53,889 nt of DNA from Avoscillospira sp045579045 (GTDB lineage Bacteria > Bacillota > Clostridia > Oscillospirales > Oscillospiraceae), in contig JAZNLL010000112.1 in assembly GCA_045579045.1 (NCBI GenBank), positions 1-53,889 of the forward strand, in the 5' to 3' direction. This document shows, piece by piece, positions 1 through 7,680 of the stretch; the first letter of the stretch is position 1; each line of letters starts with the position of its first letter. The position numbers were made by a program, and so were the translations under genes. Under the pieces are notes generated by a model. It saw only the letters and a program-made list of their open reading frames with translations, was not told the DNA's origin and did no database searches.

Positions 1-230
1 TGATACAGCGCTTCAAAGGTTTTTGCGGGGAAGCGACCCAGCAAAATCATGACCCGTTCGCCCATCCGCAGACGCAGGTTGGCCTTGGCCATGTCATTCA
101 GATCGCCCGTAAAAAATGCCCGGCGATCCTCCACGCGGACATCGTTTAGCTTCATTCGGCGCAGCTCATCGCCCACCAGACCTTCCAGACCGAAGAGGCA
201 GGGGACGGCAAAAGTAAATTTCTGATTCAT
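1..230 (-). CDS. THUMP-domain class I SAM-dependent RNA methyltransferase, N-terminal part (runs off the window)
   Basis: The first 76 residues of a minus-strand gene are visible; the rest lies beyond the left edge. The start (FAVPCLFGLEGLVGDELRR near residue 7, then GRFPAKTFEAL near residue 66) is the characteristic N-terminus of the YpsC/RlmL-like family, in which a THUMP RNA-binding region is followed by a Rossmann methyltransferase domain that makes m2G in 23S rRNA. The ATG at 228-230 is preceded by AGGAG six bases upstream. The 5' region is separated from the next gene by a terminator at 293-322, so it has its own promoter. The methyltransferase domain itself is not in view, so the exact target is inference from the family. 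Confidence 0.75.
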   Translation of the reverse strand, partial: MNQKFTFAVPCLFGLEGLVGDELRRMKLNDVRVEDRRAFFTGDLNDMAKANLRLRMGERVMILLGRFPAKTFEALY

Positions 231-292
231 AGGAAGCTCCTATTTCATGTATTTCCCAGTTATTATATGCGATTTGGCGAAAAATAGCAATA

Positions 293-322
293 AAAAGAGA
301 GTGCCGAAAGGCACTCTCTTTT
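293..322. terminator. Intrinsic terminator downstream of the symporter gene
   Basis: A perfect 13-bp inverted repeat (293-305 with 310-322) encloses a four-base GAAA loop. Reading the minus strand it ends in a T run, so it terminates the symporter gene at 342. The A/T flanks would also allow action in the other direction. Confidence 0.85.
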
Positions 323-341
323 ATAGATTGTTCTCTGAAAA

Positions 342-1589
342 TTACTGAGCCTGCTTGGCGGCCTTCTTAGCAGCCTTCTTGGCTTCCCACTGGGTGACGC
401 ACAGAGCGCAGGAGATGTCGCCGGTGACATTGAGGCAGGTACGGCCCATGTCGAACAGACGGTCCACAGCAACGATGAGACCGATGTAGGCAACGGGGAT
501 GCCGATGGCTTCCAGAACCATGGCCAGCATAATCATGCCTGCGCCGGAGACGCCGGCAGTGCCGATGGAGGCCAGAGTGGCGGTGACCACCACGATGACC
601 ATCTGACCGATGGTCAGGTCGATGCCGCAGCAGGTGGCCAGGAAGATGGTGGCAACGCACTGGTAGATGGCGGTGCCGTCCATGTTGATGGTGGAACCCA
701 GAGGCAGGACGAAGGAGGAAATGTCCTTGTCAGCGCCCATGTTGTTTGCACACTCGGTGGAAACGGGCAGGGTAGCGGCGGAGGAAGTGGAAGTAAAGGC
801 GAAGATCATAGCAGCGGCAGCGCCCTTGAAGAACTTGCCGGGGCCGACCTTGCCGAAAGCCTTGGCAGAGACGGAGTAGACCAGAATGGCGTGGATGGCG
901 TATGCGATGTAGGCGCACAGCAGAACCAGAGCCAGGTTGCCGATGATGGCAGCACCCTGAGTGGCAACGACCCAAGTCATGTAAGTAACAACGCCGATGG
1001 GGGAGAGGCTGATGATGAAGGTCATGAGCTTCTCGATGACGGAATAGGCAGAGTCAACAACATTGCGGACCAGAGTGGCCTTCTCGCCGGCAGCCAGAAT
1101 GGAGCCGCCGAAGAACAGGGCAATAACAATGACCTGCAGCATGTTGGCTTCGGTAAAGGACTTCCACATGTTGGTGGGGAAAATGTTGACCAGCGTGCTC
1201 ATGAAGCCGCCGAATTCCTTGGCTTCATATTCAGCGGTACCCAGCTGGCTGGACAGGTCGGGGAACAGGTTGGCACCCTTGAAGATGCTGCCGACCACCA
1301 GACCGATGACACAGGCGATGGCGGTGGTGCAGAGGAAGTACAGCACAGTCTTGATACCGACGGAGCCGACCTTCTTCATATCTTCCATGGAGACGATGCC
1401 CTGAATCATGGAGAGCAGGACAACAGGGACGACGATGAACTTCAGCAGGTTGACGAAGATATCACCAAAGGGCTTGATATACTTTGCTGTAAAGTCGCCG
1501 CCACCGGCGAAGTTAAAGATCAGACCGGCGATCACACCAACGATCAGTGCGATCAGGATCTGAATGGGGAGACTGAGTTTCTTCTTCAT
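342..1589 (-). CDS. Dicarboxylate/amino acid:cation symporter (DAACS family)
   Basis: A 415-residue polytopic membrane protein of the glutamate/C4-dicarboxylate cation symporter family (GltP/DctA/GltT type). The C-terminal half carries the family signatures: the serine-rich hairpin AFTSTSSAATLP, the substrate and Na+ region PLGSTINMDGTAIYQ, and the second hairpin with TAGVSGAGM followed by VDRLFDMGRTCLNVTGD. Length is typical. An upstream extension is open, but the ATG at 1587-1589 is preceded by GAGGTG and gives the expected KKKLSLPIQ start. It is monocistronic, with its own promoter at 1650-1678 and a terminator at 293-322. A second family member is at 52289-53572. The substrate cannot be fixed from sequence; glutamate/aspartate or a C4-dicarboxylate are the options. 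Confidence 0.9.
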   Translation of the reverse strand: MKKKLSLPIQILIALIVGVIAGLIFNFAGGGDFTAKYIKPFGDIFVNLLKFIVVPVVLLSMIQGIVSMEDMKKVGSVGIKTVLYFLCTTAIACVIGLVVGSIFKGANLFPDLSSQLGTAEYEAKEFGGFMSTLVNIFPTNMWKSFTEANMLQVIVIALFFGGSILAAGEKATLVRNVVDSAYSVIEKLMTFIISLSPIGVVTYMTWVVATQGAAIIGNLALVLLCAYIAYAIHAILVYSVSAKAFGKVGPGKFFKGAAAAMIFAFTSTSSAATLPVSTECANNMGADKDISSFVLPLGSTINMDGTAIYQCVATIFLATCCGIDLTIGQMVIVVVTATLASIGTAGVSGAGMIMLAMVLEAIGIPVAYIGLIVAVDRLFDMGRTCLNVTGDISCALCVTQWEAKKAAKKAAKQAQ

Positions 1590-1630
1590 ACATTTCACCT
1601 CATCAAAATTTTGTTTTCGATTTCTCTTCC

Positions 1631-1678
1631 TTGCATTAAATGCAATTACATTATACAAAACAGCTCAAAAAAAGTAAA
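1631..1678 (-). promoter_or_regulatory. Promoter of the symporter gene with an inverted repeat at the start site
   Basis: On the minus strand TTTACT (1673-1678) and TATAAT (1650-1655) are 17 bp apart. Immediately downstream is the inverted repeat TTGCATT-A-AATGCAA (1631-1645), which covers the expected transcription start and is a plausible operator. Confidence 0.6.
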
Positions 1679-1722
1679 GAGTTTTTGTGCAAGGTGGTAG
1701 TTTTTGATAAAAATGTAAAAAA

Positions 1723-1748
1723 TTCCGACAAGATGGCTCTTGCCGGAA
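1723..1748 (-). terminator. Terminator of the racemase operon
   Basis: An 11-bp stem (1723-1733 with 1738-1748, one G-T pair) with a four-base loop is followed on the minus strand by a T run. It lies downstream of the stop codon at 1779 and closes the four-gene operon 4558 to 1779. Confidence 0.75.
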
Positions 1749-1778
1749 AAGTTTTTTGTGAAGTCTTACAAAAATTTT

Positions 1779-2486
1779 TTAGACCTGTTTTACCTCGTAG
1801 CCGCAAAAGCGGATGGCGGCTTTTGCCAGCTCTGCGGTGGGATCGATCATAGCTTGGGGCAGGTGCAGCAACTGGGCAGCCAGAGGCAGCTCTGTACAGC
1901 CGAGGATGAAATAGTCGGCACCTTTGTCCGTCAGCCGCTGCATAACGGTCTCCATATCCCTGCGGTAATCTTCCGGGTCGGCATCGGCTTTGACACCCTC
2001 ATAAATCACACGCATGAGAGCGTCCTGCTCCACTTCATCAGGCACCAGATAGGAAACATCCTGTGCCTGCAGGGCTTTTTCATAAAGCCCCGTGGCCAAA
2101 GTGCCCTTGGTGGCAAGAATGGCGGCAGTCTTGCCGGGGAACTGCTCTGCGCAGGCCTTGGCAGTGGCTTCCAGCATGCTGATGAAGGGCACATCGGTCT
2201 GTGCCTGTAACCTGGGCAGGAAGTAATGAGCAGTGTTGCAGGGCATAAGGATGCACTGGGCACCGCAGGCAACCAGTTTTTTTAAGCTGTCGGACATTTC
2301 CGCCACCGGGTCCTTGCCACCGGACAAAATAGCGGCAGTGCGGTCGGGAATGGCGGAATTGTCATCGATGTAAATGCGGATGTGGTCGTTGTCACAGCCT
2401 GCTTTGGTCATAGTGACAATCTTGCGGAACAGATCGGCGGTGGCAAGGGGACCCATACCGCCCAGAATACCCATGGCTTTTTTCAT
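1779..2486 (-). CDS. Aspartate/glutamate racemase family protein
   Basis: A 235-residue cytosolic protein of the PLP-independent Asp/Glu racemase superfamily. It starts with the family signature GILGGMGPLAT. The two-cysteine acid/base pair is present: MPCNTAH (about residue 83) and LGCTELP (about residue 198), so it should be active in stereoinversion of an acidic amino acid or a related compound. Length is normal for aspartate racemase (about 230). It is the last gene of an operon: 12 bases separate it from the TSUP permease gene upstream, and a strong AAGGAGGTAATTCC ribosome site precedes the ATG at 2486. Substrate choice (Asp, Glu, or hydantoin-type) is not determined. Confidence 0.85.
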   Translation of the reverse strand: MKKAMGILGGMGPLATADLFRKIVTMTKAGCDNDHIRIYIDDNSAIPDRTAAILSGGKDPVAEMSDSLKKLVACGAQCILMPCNTAHYFLPRLQAQTDVPFISMLEATAKACAEQFPGKTAAILATKGTLATGLYEKALQAQDVSYLVPDEVEQDALMRVIYEGVKADADPEDYRRDMETVMQRLTDKGADYFILGCTELPLAAQLLHLPQAMIDPTAELAKAAIRFCGYEVKQV

Positions 2487-2498
2487 GGAATTACCTCC

Positions 2499-3308
2499 TT
2501 AAGCCCAGAATTCCGGGAACAGCAGTTCACTGAGGACCTTGACTGTCAGCAGGATCAGCACGATGACCACGGTAGGACGGACGATCTTGCTGCCGTTTTT
2601 AATAGCCAGACCGGCACCAATATGATGACCGAGGATGGAAGCCACAGCGGACACCAGACCCACACCCACCAGCACATAGCCGGCGGCAAGAGCCGTATAA
2701 AGGCTGCCAATGTTGGAAGCCAGATTGACCACCTTTACATGACCGGCAGCAGAACGGGTATCCTGCTTGGCAAAGCGGATAAAAATAATCATGAGGAAGG
2801 TACCGGTGCCGGGACCGTAGTAGCCGTCATAGGCGCCGATGATGAGAGAAGCACCCCAACAGATCAGCGCCTGCTTCAAAAAGGAGATCTCACCCGGTTC
2901 ATCGGGATAGGAGCGGGTGCGGAGAGTGATAATGGCTACAATGGGCAGAACCACCAGCAGCAGGTATTTCAGAACCACATCGGGGGTGTGGTGCTGGAGC
3001 CATGTGCCGCCCATGGAACCGACCAAAGCCAAAAGGATCGAGGGAATTGCCAGTTTCCACTTCACATAGCCGCCCTTGATGAACCGGGCAGCAGAGAAGA
3101 TGGTGCCGATACCGGCAGAGAGCTTATTGGTACCCAATGCAAAATATGTAGGCAAACCATGGAAACCGATGAGATAGGTGGGAACGGAAATGATCCCGCC
3201 GCCGCCTGCGATGGCATCCATAAAGGATGCAAAAAAGACGCCCACGCAGATAAGCAGCACGATCCAAAGAGGAATTCCGTCCAGCTGAATGTCGGTAAAA
3301 ATGTTCAT
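2499..3308 (-). CDS. TauE/SafE (TSUP) family membrane permease
   Basis: A 269-residue membrane protein with about eight hydrophobic segments. The family motif FMDAIAGGGGIISVP (about residues 30-44) and the repeated region after GAYDGYYGPGTGTF (about 158) match the sulfite exporter TauE/SafE family, which carries sulfur oxyanions, sulfonates or small organic acids. Its ATG overlaps the stop of the HAD gene by four bases (ATGA at 3305-3308), so translation is coupled. Position between a HAD phosphatase and a racemase gives no clear substrate. Confidence 0.85.
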   Translation of the reverse strand: MNIFTDIQLDGIPLWIVLLICVGVFFASFMDAIAGGGGIISVPTYLIGFHGLPTYFALGTNKLSAGIGTIFSAARFIKGGYVKWKLAIPSILLALVGSMGGTWLQHHTPDVVLKYLLLVVLPIVAIITLRTRSYPDEPGEISFLKQALICWGASLIIGAYDGYYGPGTGTFLMIIFIRFAKQDTRSAAGHVKVVNLASNIGSLYTALAAGYVLVGVGLVSAVASILGHHIGAGLAIKNGSKIVRPTVVIVLILLTVKVLSELLFPEFWA

Positions 3309-4132
3309 AAGGTTTCTCCTTTCAGCACGGCCCGGACTTCCCGGGCAACGCCGTCTTCGTCGTTGGTATAGGGGCTGATCCGATCGGCGGCAGCTTTGGC
3401 AGTGTCACTTGCATTCTTCATGGCAACGGCGGTGCCTGCATAGCGGAACATGCCAACATCGTTGCCGCCGTCACCCAGTGCCATAACTTCCTCTGCCTTC
3501 AGACCCAGATATTCTGCCAGCTTTTGCAGACCCAAACCTTTATCAATGCCCAGAGGCATGATCTCCAAGTCCATGGGATGACTCTCCATGATCTCATAGG
3601 GCAATTTTTTCAGTTCTTCCCACAGCTTCGGCTTGTGGGAAAGATCACGGAAATACATATGTACCTTGTTGGAAACACCCTGATAGTTCTCAATATAGGC
3701 ATCCATGTCTTCTTCGGCAATGTGGTTTTTTTGGACAGTCTCCAGAAAAACGCCCCAGAAATCTTCGTCGGCAATGTCCTCTGCCCGATTGTGGATGGCA
3801 TTTTCCTCGTCAAAGATATCGGGAACGGTGCCGTAGGAGGCAACGATTTTGTAGAGCATCCGCAGTTCATCAGCGGAGAGAGCCTTGCGGAAGATATCCT
3901 TCCCGGTCTGCAGATCCATGACCTGTGCGCCGGTACAGGTGACCACATACCGCATCCCCGGCAGTTTTTCAATGTATTGTCGAAATTCCGTCAAAGGTCT
4001 GCCGGTACAGATGCAGACATGGACTCCGGCCATGGCGGCTGCTTCCAGGGCATCGATGGTTGCCTGGGTCAGTTCTTGTTTTGAGTTGATCAAGGTGCCG
4101 TCAATGTCGATGGCAATGAGTTTGATGGACAT
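3305..4132 (-). CDS. Cof-type HAD-IIB family phosphatase
   Basis: A 275-residue soluble haloacid-dehalogenase-superfamily phosphatase. Motif I is AIDIDGTLINS (about residue 7, nucleophile Asp9), motif II is CICTGRPL (about 42), and motif III/IV is GIDKGLGLQKL followed by MALGDGGNDVGMF (about 213-226). The large C2B cap lies between them, as in Cof/YidA proteins that hydrolyse sugar phosphates and similar small substrates. The ATG at 4132 begins one base after the stop codon of the [2Fe-2S] gene, so it is the second gene of the operon. Confidence 0.9.
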   Translation of the reverse strand: MSIKLIAIDIDGTLINSKQELTQATIDALEAAAMAGVHVCICTGRPLTEFRQYIEKLPGMRYVVTCTGAQVMDLQTGKDIFRKALSADELRMLYKIVASYGTVPDIFDEENAIHNRAEDIADEDFWGVFLETVQKNHIAEEDMDAYIENYQGVSNKVHMYFRDLSHKPKLWEELKKLPYEIMESHPMDLEIMPLGIDKGLGLQKLAEYLGLKAEEVMALGDGGNDVGMFRYAGTAVAMKNASDTAKAAADRISPYTNDEDGVAREVRAVLKGETL

Positions 4133-4558
4133 TTATCGTTCCTCCACCAGTTTTCGGATCAATGCTTCATCCGCTTGATTATAAGTGATTCCGTTCCAGC
4201 GGAGATTGGGACCTTTTCCGCATTGGCGCATACAACCAACATATTTTAAGGTAAAGGTTTTCGGATCTTTGCCGTAGGTCTTTTCCACGAACCCGGCAAG
4301 GTCTGCCCGTTTGGGGCAGTTGGGGCCTGCGCAAAGTTCCAGAAGGGGTTTCTGCTCTGCCAGCCTGAGACTGGGTAGCCGCTTGATGACTGCCAGCAGA
4401 TAGGTTTCTTTTGTTCCCAGCCCTTGGGCCACCTGCGGCAGCAGGTGAGAGGGAATGGCACCGCCGTGTTCCTCCTGAATCTCCTTCAAAAGGGCAGTCA
4501 GTGCGTTTTGGTCGTTTGGTGCGCCTTGTCTCCTGTAATAATCCAGCAGTTCTTCCAT
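4133..4558 (-). CDS. Stand-alone NuoE-like thioredoxin-fold [2Fe-2S] protein
   Basis: A 141-residue protein of the NuoE/HydA-associated thioredoxin-like ferredoxin family. Four cysteines in the canonical pattern are visible: Cys76-x4-Cys81 and Cys109-x3-Cys113 (LCAGPNCPKR and GCMRQCGKGP), enough to hold one [2Fe-2S] cluster. The N-terminal helical bundle with PSHLLPQVAQGLG is also typical. Normally this subunit sits next to a NuoF-like flavoprotein or electron-bifurcating hydrogenase; here neither is adjacent, and it heads an operon with a HAD phosphatase, a TSUP permease and a racemase. The AGGAGGT ribosome site precedes the ATG at 4558. A role as electron carrier to a partner encoded elsewhere is inference. 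Confidence 0.75.
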   Translation of the reverse strand: MEELLDYYRRQGAPNDQNALTALLKEIQEEHGGAIPSHLLPQVAQGLGTKETYLLAVIKRLPSLRLAEQKPLLELCAGPNCPKRADLAGFVEKTYGKDPKTFTLKYVGCMRQCGKGPNLRWNGITYNQADEALIRKLVEER

Positions 4559-4609
4559 GAACGCACCTCCTTTTTTGATATCATACTCTTAAAATGCCCA
4601 AAAGTCCAC

Positions 4610-4643
4610 AAAAAATGACGACCCGAATGGGTCGTCATTTTTT
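4610..4643. terminator. Bidirectional-looking terminator after the uracil permease gene
   Basis: A perfect 15-bp stem (4610-4624 with 4629-4643), loop GAAT, with A runs on one side and T runs on the other. It lies 12 bases past the stop of the minus-strand permease gene. Confidence 0.85.
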
Positions 4644-4654
4644 ATCCTATGAAA

Positions 4655-5998
4655 TTAGTCACCAACATGGAAGTTGACGGAAGTGTCGCCCTGATGATCG
4701 GTGCCGAACTCATAGTCCTTGCCGGGCAGGATGGCGTTGAGGATGATGCCGACGATAGCGGCAACAGCCAGACCGGACAGGCTGATGGTAACGGAGCCGA
4801 TGTTGAAGGAGACAGCACCGGAGTAGTTGATGCCGATGGCCAGAACCATGATAACGGCAGCAATGATAACGTTACGGGTGTTGGTGAAGTCGACCTTGTT
4901 CTCGACCACGTTACGGACACCGACAGCAGAGATCATGCCGTAAAGGATCATGGAGATACCGCCGATGGTGGCAGCAGGCATGGCCTGGATCAGAGCGGCG
5001 AACTTGGGGCAGAAGGAGAACAGGATGGCGAAGTAGGCAGCGATGCGGATGACACGGGGGTCATAGACCTTGCTCAGAGCCAGAACGCCGGTGTTCTCGC
5101 CGTAGGTGGTGTTGGCGGGAGCACCGAAGATGGAAGCCAGAGCGGTTGCCAGACCGTCACCCAGCAGGGTGCGATGGAAGCCGGGCTCTTCCAGATAGTT
5201 CTTGCCGCAGGTGGAGGAGATGGCGCACATATCGCCGATGTGCTCGACCATGGTGGCCAGAGCCAGAGGCATAATGGTAACAGCAGCGGTGATCAGCATG
5301 GAGTAATCCACAGTGCCGCTGGTGAACAGGCCGATGACGGTATTTTCCATTTTGAAGGGAACGCCGATCCAGGCAGCGTCCTTCACAGCGGTGAAGTCCA
5401 CATTGCCGGTAACGGCAGCGATGACGTAGGAAGCCACAACACCCAGCAGGATGGGAACGATCTTGATCATACCCTTGCCGAAGACATTGGCGAGGATGAC
5501 GACCAGAATGGCAACGAGAGCGATCCACCAGTTGGTGCGGCAGTTATCAATGGCAGAGGAGCTGAGGATCAGACCAATGCAGATGATAATGGGACCGGTA
5601 ACGATGGGGGGGAAGAACTTCATGACCTTCTTGGTGCCGAAGGCCTTGAACAGAGCGGCCAGAACCACATACAGCAGACCTGCGCAGGCAACACCGAAGC
5701 AGGCGTAGGGCAGCAGATGAGCTTCCTGATTGGGGGCGATGGCTGCGTAGCCGCCGATGAAGGCGAAGGAGGAGCCGAGGAAAGCAGGAACCTTACCCTT
5801 GGCCAGCAGGTGGAACAGCAGAGTGCCGAGACCGGCAAACAGCAGGGTGGAGGAGACGCTCAGACCGGTCAGAACGGGGACCAGAACCGTAGCGCCGAAC
5901 ATGGCGAACATGTGCTGCAGGCCCAGAACGAGCATTCTGGGTGCGCCCAGTTCTCTGGCATCATAAATGCCATTTTCAGGGATGGACTTCTTGGACAT
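4655..5998 (-). CDS. uraA: Uracil permease, NCS2 (UraA/PyrP) family
   Basis: A 447-residue polytopic NCS2 nucleobase:cation symporter. The N-terminal motif LGLQHMFAMFGATVLVPVLTG is diagnostic of the uracil (UraA/PyrP) branch rather than the xanthine branch. TM8 and TM10 carry the conserved glutamate regions, seen as MVEHIGDMCAIS (about residue 237) and GANTTYGENTGVLAL (about 292). The frame is open further upstream, but MSKKSIPENG at 5998 has a good AAAGGAGAAAGAAAAA ribosome site, while the longer start has none. The mRNA leader contains a 26-codon ORF (6063-6143) whose end is inside an intrinsic terminator (6043-6071), so expression is probably controlled by attenuation. A terminator closes the gene at 4610-4643. 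Confidence 0.9.
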   Translation of the reverse strand: MSKKSIPENGIYDARELGAPRMLVLGLQHMFAMFGATVLVPVLTGLSVSSTLLFAGLGTLLFHLLAKGKVPAFLGSSFAFIGGYAAIAPNQEAHLLPYACFGVACAGLLYVVLAALFKAFGTKKVMKFFPPIVTGPIIICIGLILSSSAIDNCRTNWWIALVAILVVILANVFGKGMIKIVPILLGVVASYVIAAVTGNVDFTAVKDAAWIGVPFKMENTVIGLFTSGTVDYSMLITAAVTIMPLALATMVEHIGDMCAISSTCGKNYLEEPGFHRTLLGDGLATALASIFGAPANTTYGENTGVLALSKVYDPRVIRIAAYFAILFSFCPKFAALIQAMPAATIGGISMILYGMISAVGVRNVVENKVDFTNTRNVIIAAVIMVLAIGINYSGAVSFNIGSVTISLSGLAVAAIVGIILNAILPGKDYEFGTDHQGDTSVNFHVGD

Positions 5999-6035
5999 TT
6001 TTTCTTTCTCCTTTCGTAATTGAGACCCGAGGCAT

Positions 6036-6071
6036 AAAAAAACAGAACCAAAAGCAAAGGCTTCAGTTCTG
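6036..6071 (-). terminator. Leader terminator (attenuator) of the uracil permease gene
   Basis: On the minus strand a stem of about 12 bp begins with CAGAAC (6066-6071) and ends with GTTCTG (6043-6048). The inner part pairs GAAGC with GCTTT. Seven T residues (6036-6042) follow. It stands 38 bases before the permease ATG, so it must be read through for expression. The last two sense codons and the stop of the leader ORF form its 5' arm. Confidence 0.75.
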
Positions 6072-6143
6072 AATGGAAATAAAATACTTTCCCTCACCAC
6101 GGGCAAAGGGGAACATAGACTGCAGATTGGAAATAGGATTCAT
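6063..6143 (-). CDS. Putative 26-residue leader peptide of the uracil permease gene
   Basis: A short ORF, MNPISNLQSMFPFARGEGKY followed by FISIQN, lies in the permease leader. Its ATG (6141-6143) has AAAGGGGA eight bases upstream, and it starts about 25 bases after a near-consensus promoter. It ends inside the 5' arm of the leader terminator. The stretch before the hairpin is U-rich (6075-6089, TATTTTATTT). This is the layout of the E. coli pyrBI leader, where slow transcription at low UTP lets the ribosome follow closely and block the terminator. The peptide sequence itself is probably unimportant. Translation is inferred from the ribosome site, not shown. Confidence 0.55.
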   Translation of the reverse strand: MNPISNLQSMFPFARGEGKYFISIQN

Positions 6144-6176
6144 TTGTCCGGTCCCCTTTCTCTTTTTCTCCAGAGT

Positions 6177-6205
6177 ATTATAATGTCTTCTAAAAAGAAA
6201 ATCAA
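6177..6205 (-). promoter_or_regulatory. Promoter of the uracil permease transcript
   Basis: Minus strand TTGATT (6200-6205), a 17-bp spacer, and a consensus TATAAT (6177-6182). The expected start is near 6170, giving a leader of about 170 bases before the permease ATG. Confidence 0.75.
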
Positions 6206-6265
6206 CAGGAACTTGAAAATTGTCGAAAAAAACAAGTGTATTTCCATAGCTTTTTTCAAAAACTG

Positions 6266-6274
6266 TGCTATAAT
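6266..6274 (+). promoter_or_regulatory. Extended -10 promoter of the aminotransferase gene
   Basis: TGCTATAAT: a consensus -10 hexamer (6269-6274) with the TG extension. No good -35 hexamer is found at normal distance, which the extension would compensate. The start codon is at 6309. Confidence 0.55.
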
Positions 6275-6308
6275 GGAAAAAATCAAAAAGAAGAAAGGAT
6301 CGATTCCT

Positions 6309-7586
6309 ATGAACACTGCCTACGCAGCAAGAACCACCGCAGAACTGCAGGCGGAATATGCTTCCGTCAAAGCCCATTTTGAAGACCTGAAGGCCAAGGC
6401 TCTGAAGCTGAACATGGCCAGAGGCAAGCCCGGCAAGGAACAGCTGGATCTGGTCAGCGATATTCTGACTGTCCTGCAGAAGCCCGAGGACTGCATGTCC
6501 GATGGAATCGATGTCCGCAACTACGGCGAACTGACCGGCATCCCTGCCGCCAAGGTGCTGTTTGCCGATATTCTGGGCTGCAAGCCGGAAGAGTGCTTCA
6601 TCGGCGGCAATGCCAGCCTGACCCTCATGTACGATACCATTTCCAAGGCTTACACCCATGGCCTGCTCCACTCTGAGCGTCCCTGGTGCAAGGAAGAGAC
6701 AATCAAGTTCCTCTGCCCCTGCCCCGGCTATGATCGCCACTTCAAGATCACCGAATCCTTCGGCTTTGAGATGATCAACATCCCCATGACCGCCACCGGC
6801 CCCGATATGGACATGGTGGAGGATCTGGTGAAGGACCCTGCCGTCAAGGGTATGTGGTGCGTGCCCAAGTACTCCAACCCCGATGGTATCATCTATTCCG
6901 ATGAGACCATTGACCGTATCGCCAATCTGAAGCCTGCCGCTCCCGACTTCACCGTCATGTGGGATAATGCCTACTGCATCCATGAGTTTGACGGAGACTT
7001 CCTGCCCTTCCGGGATATTCTGACTCTCTGCCGTGAAGCCGGCAACCCCGATATGGTCTTCGAGTTCGCCTCCACCTCCAAGGTCACCCTCCCCGGCGAC
7101 GGCGTGTCTGTCATGGCTGCCTCCGTGGAGAACCAGAAGTACATGGAAAGCCTGCTGACCATCCAGACCATCTCCTATGACAAGGTCAATATGCTTCGCC
7201 ATGTGAAGTACCTGAAGAACAAGGAAAACACTCTGGCTCTGATGAAGAAGCATGCAGAGATTTTGCGTCCCAAGTTCCTGTGCGTGCTGAAGTGGCTGGA
7301 GACTGAGATCGAGCCTCTGGAGATCGCCTCCTGGCAGAAGCCCAAGGGCGGCTACTTTGTCTCCGTCAACACCGCTCCCGGTCTTGCCAAGCGTACCCTG
7401 GCTCTGTGCAAGGAGGCAGGCGTGGTCATGACCGGCGCCGGTGCCACCTTCCCCTACGGCAAGGACCCCCAGGACAGCAACATCCGCATCGCTCCCAGCC
7501 TGCCTCCCGTGGCAGAACTGGAAGCCGCCATGGATGTGTTCTGCACCTGCCTGAAACTGGCCGCTCTGGAACAGAAACTGGCTTGA
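6309..7586 (+). CDS. Aspartate aminotransferase, type Ic (PLP-dependent)
   Basis: A 425-residue fold type I aminotransferase of the type Ic aspartate aminotransferase group (the Corynebacterium AspT-like family). The motifs are in the expected order: NMARGKPGKEQLDL (about residue 35), GGNASLTLMYD, WCVPKYSNPDGIIYSD (about 180), MWDNAYCIHEF (Asp and Tyr for PLP), and ASTSKVTLPGDG, where Lys258 is the Schiff-base lysine. NIRIAPSLPP near the C-terminus supplies the substrate-carboxylate arginine. It should convert aspartate plus 2-oxoglutarate to oxaloacetate plus glutamate. The chosen ATG follows AGAAAGGA; the open frame extends upstream without a ribosome site. It is monocistronic, with an extended -10 promoter and a terminator at 7598-7627. 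Confidence 0.88.
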   Translation: MNTAYAARTTAELQAEYASVKAHFEDLKAKALKLNMARGKPGKEQLDLVSDILTVLQKPEDCMSDGIDVRNYGELTGIPAAKVLFADILGCKPEECFIGGNASLTLMYDTISKAYTHGLLHSERPWCKEETIKFLCPCPGYDRHFKITESFGFEMINIPMTATGPDMDMVEDLVKDPAVKGMWCVPKYSNPDGIIYSDETIDRIANLKPAAPDFTVMWDNAYCIHEFDGDFLPFRDILTLCREAGNPDMVFEFASTSKVTLPGDGVSVMAASVENQKYMESLLTIQTISYDKVNMLRHVKYLKNKENTLALMKKHAEILRPKFLCVLKWLETEIEPLEIASWQKPKGGYFVSVNTAPGLAKRTLALCKEAGVVMTGAGATFPYGKDPQDSNIRIAPSLPPVAELEAAMDVFCTCLKLAALEQKLA

Positions 7587-7597
7587 TTGAAACTGAA

Positions 7598-7627
7598 AAA
7601 GTCCGGGATTGGAAAATCCCGGACTTT
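7598..7627 (+). terminator. Stem-loop terminator of the aminotransferase gene
   Basis: A perfect 13-bp stem (7598-7610 with 7615-7627), loop GGAA. The T run is only three long and belongs to the stem, so it may act as a weaker terminator. Confidence 0.6.
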
Positions 7628-7680
7628 CCATTTATATCCAACTGCTGTATAATAAAAAACAGAAGAAGGAGGGATCGCCC

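Noticed and set aside
4649..6019. Long open frame antisense to the uracil permease gene (456 codons)
   Set aside because: It is very rich in Asp, Gly, His and Gln, as expected from the reverse of a hydrophobic gene, and has no ribosome site. Similar mirror frames occur opposite acsB, cooS, ftsH, fusA-like, the liv genes and the second symporter.
6036..6180. PyrR binding site or purine riboswitch before the permease gene
   Set aside because: The conserved PyrR loop sequence and the purine aptamer core could not be found in the leader; the ORF-terminator layout explains the region better.
6063..7631. Long minus-strand frame opposite the aminotransferase gene, ending in the leader peptide
   Set aside because: Only the last 26 codons have their own ribosome site and promoter context; the rest is the antisense of a well-conserved enzyme.
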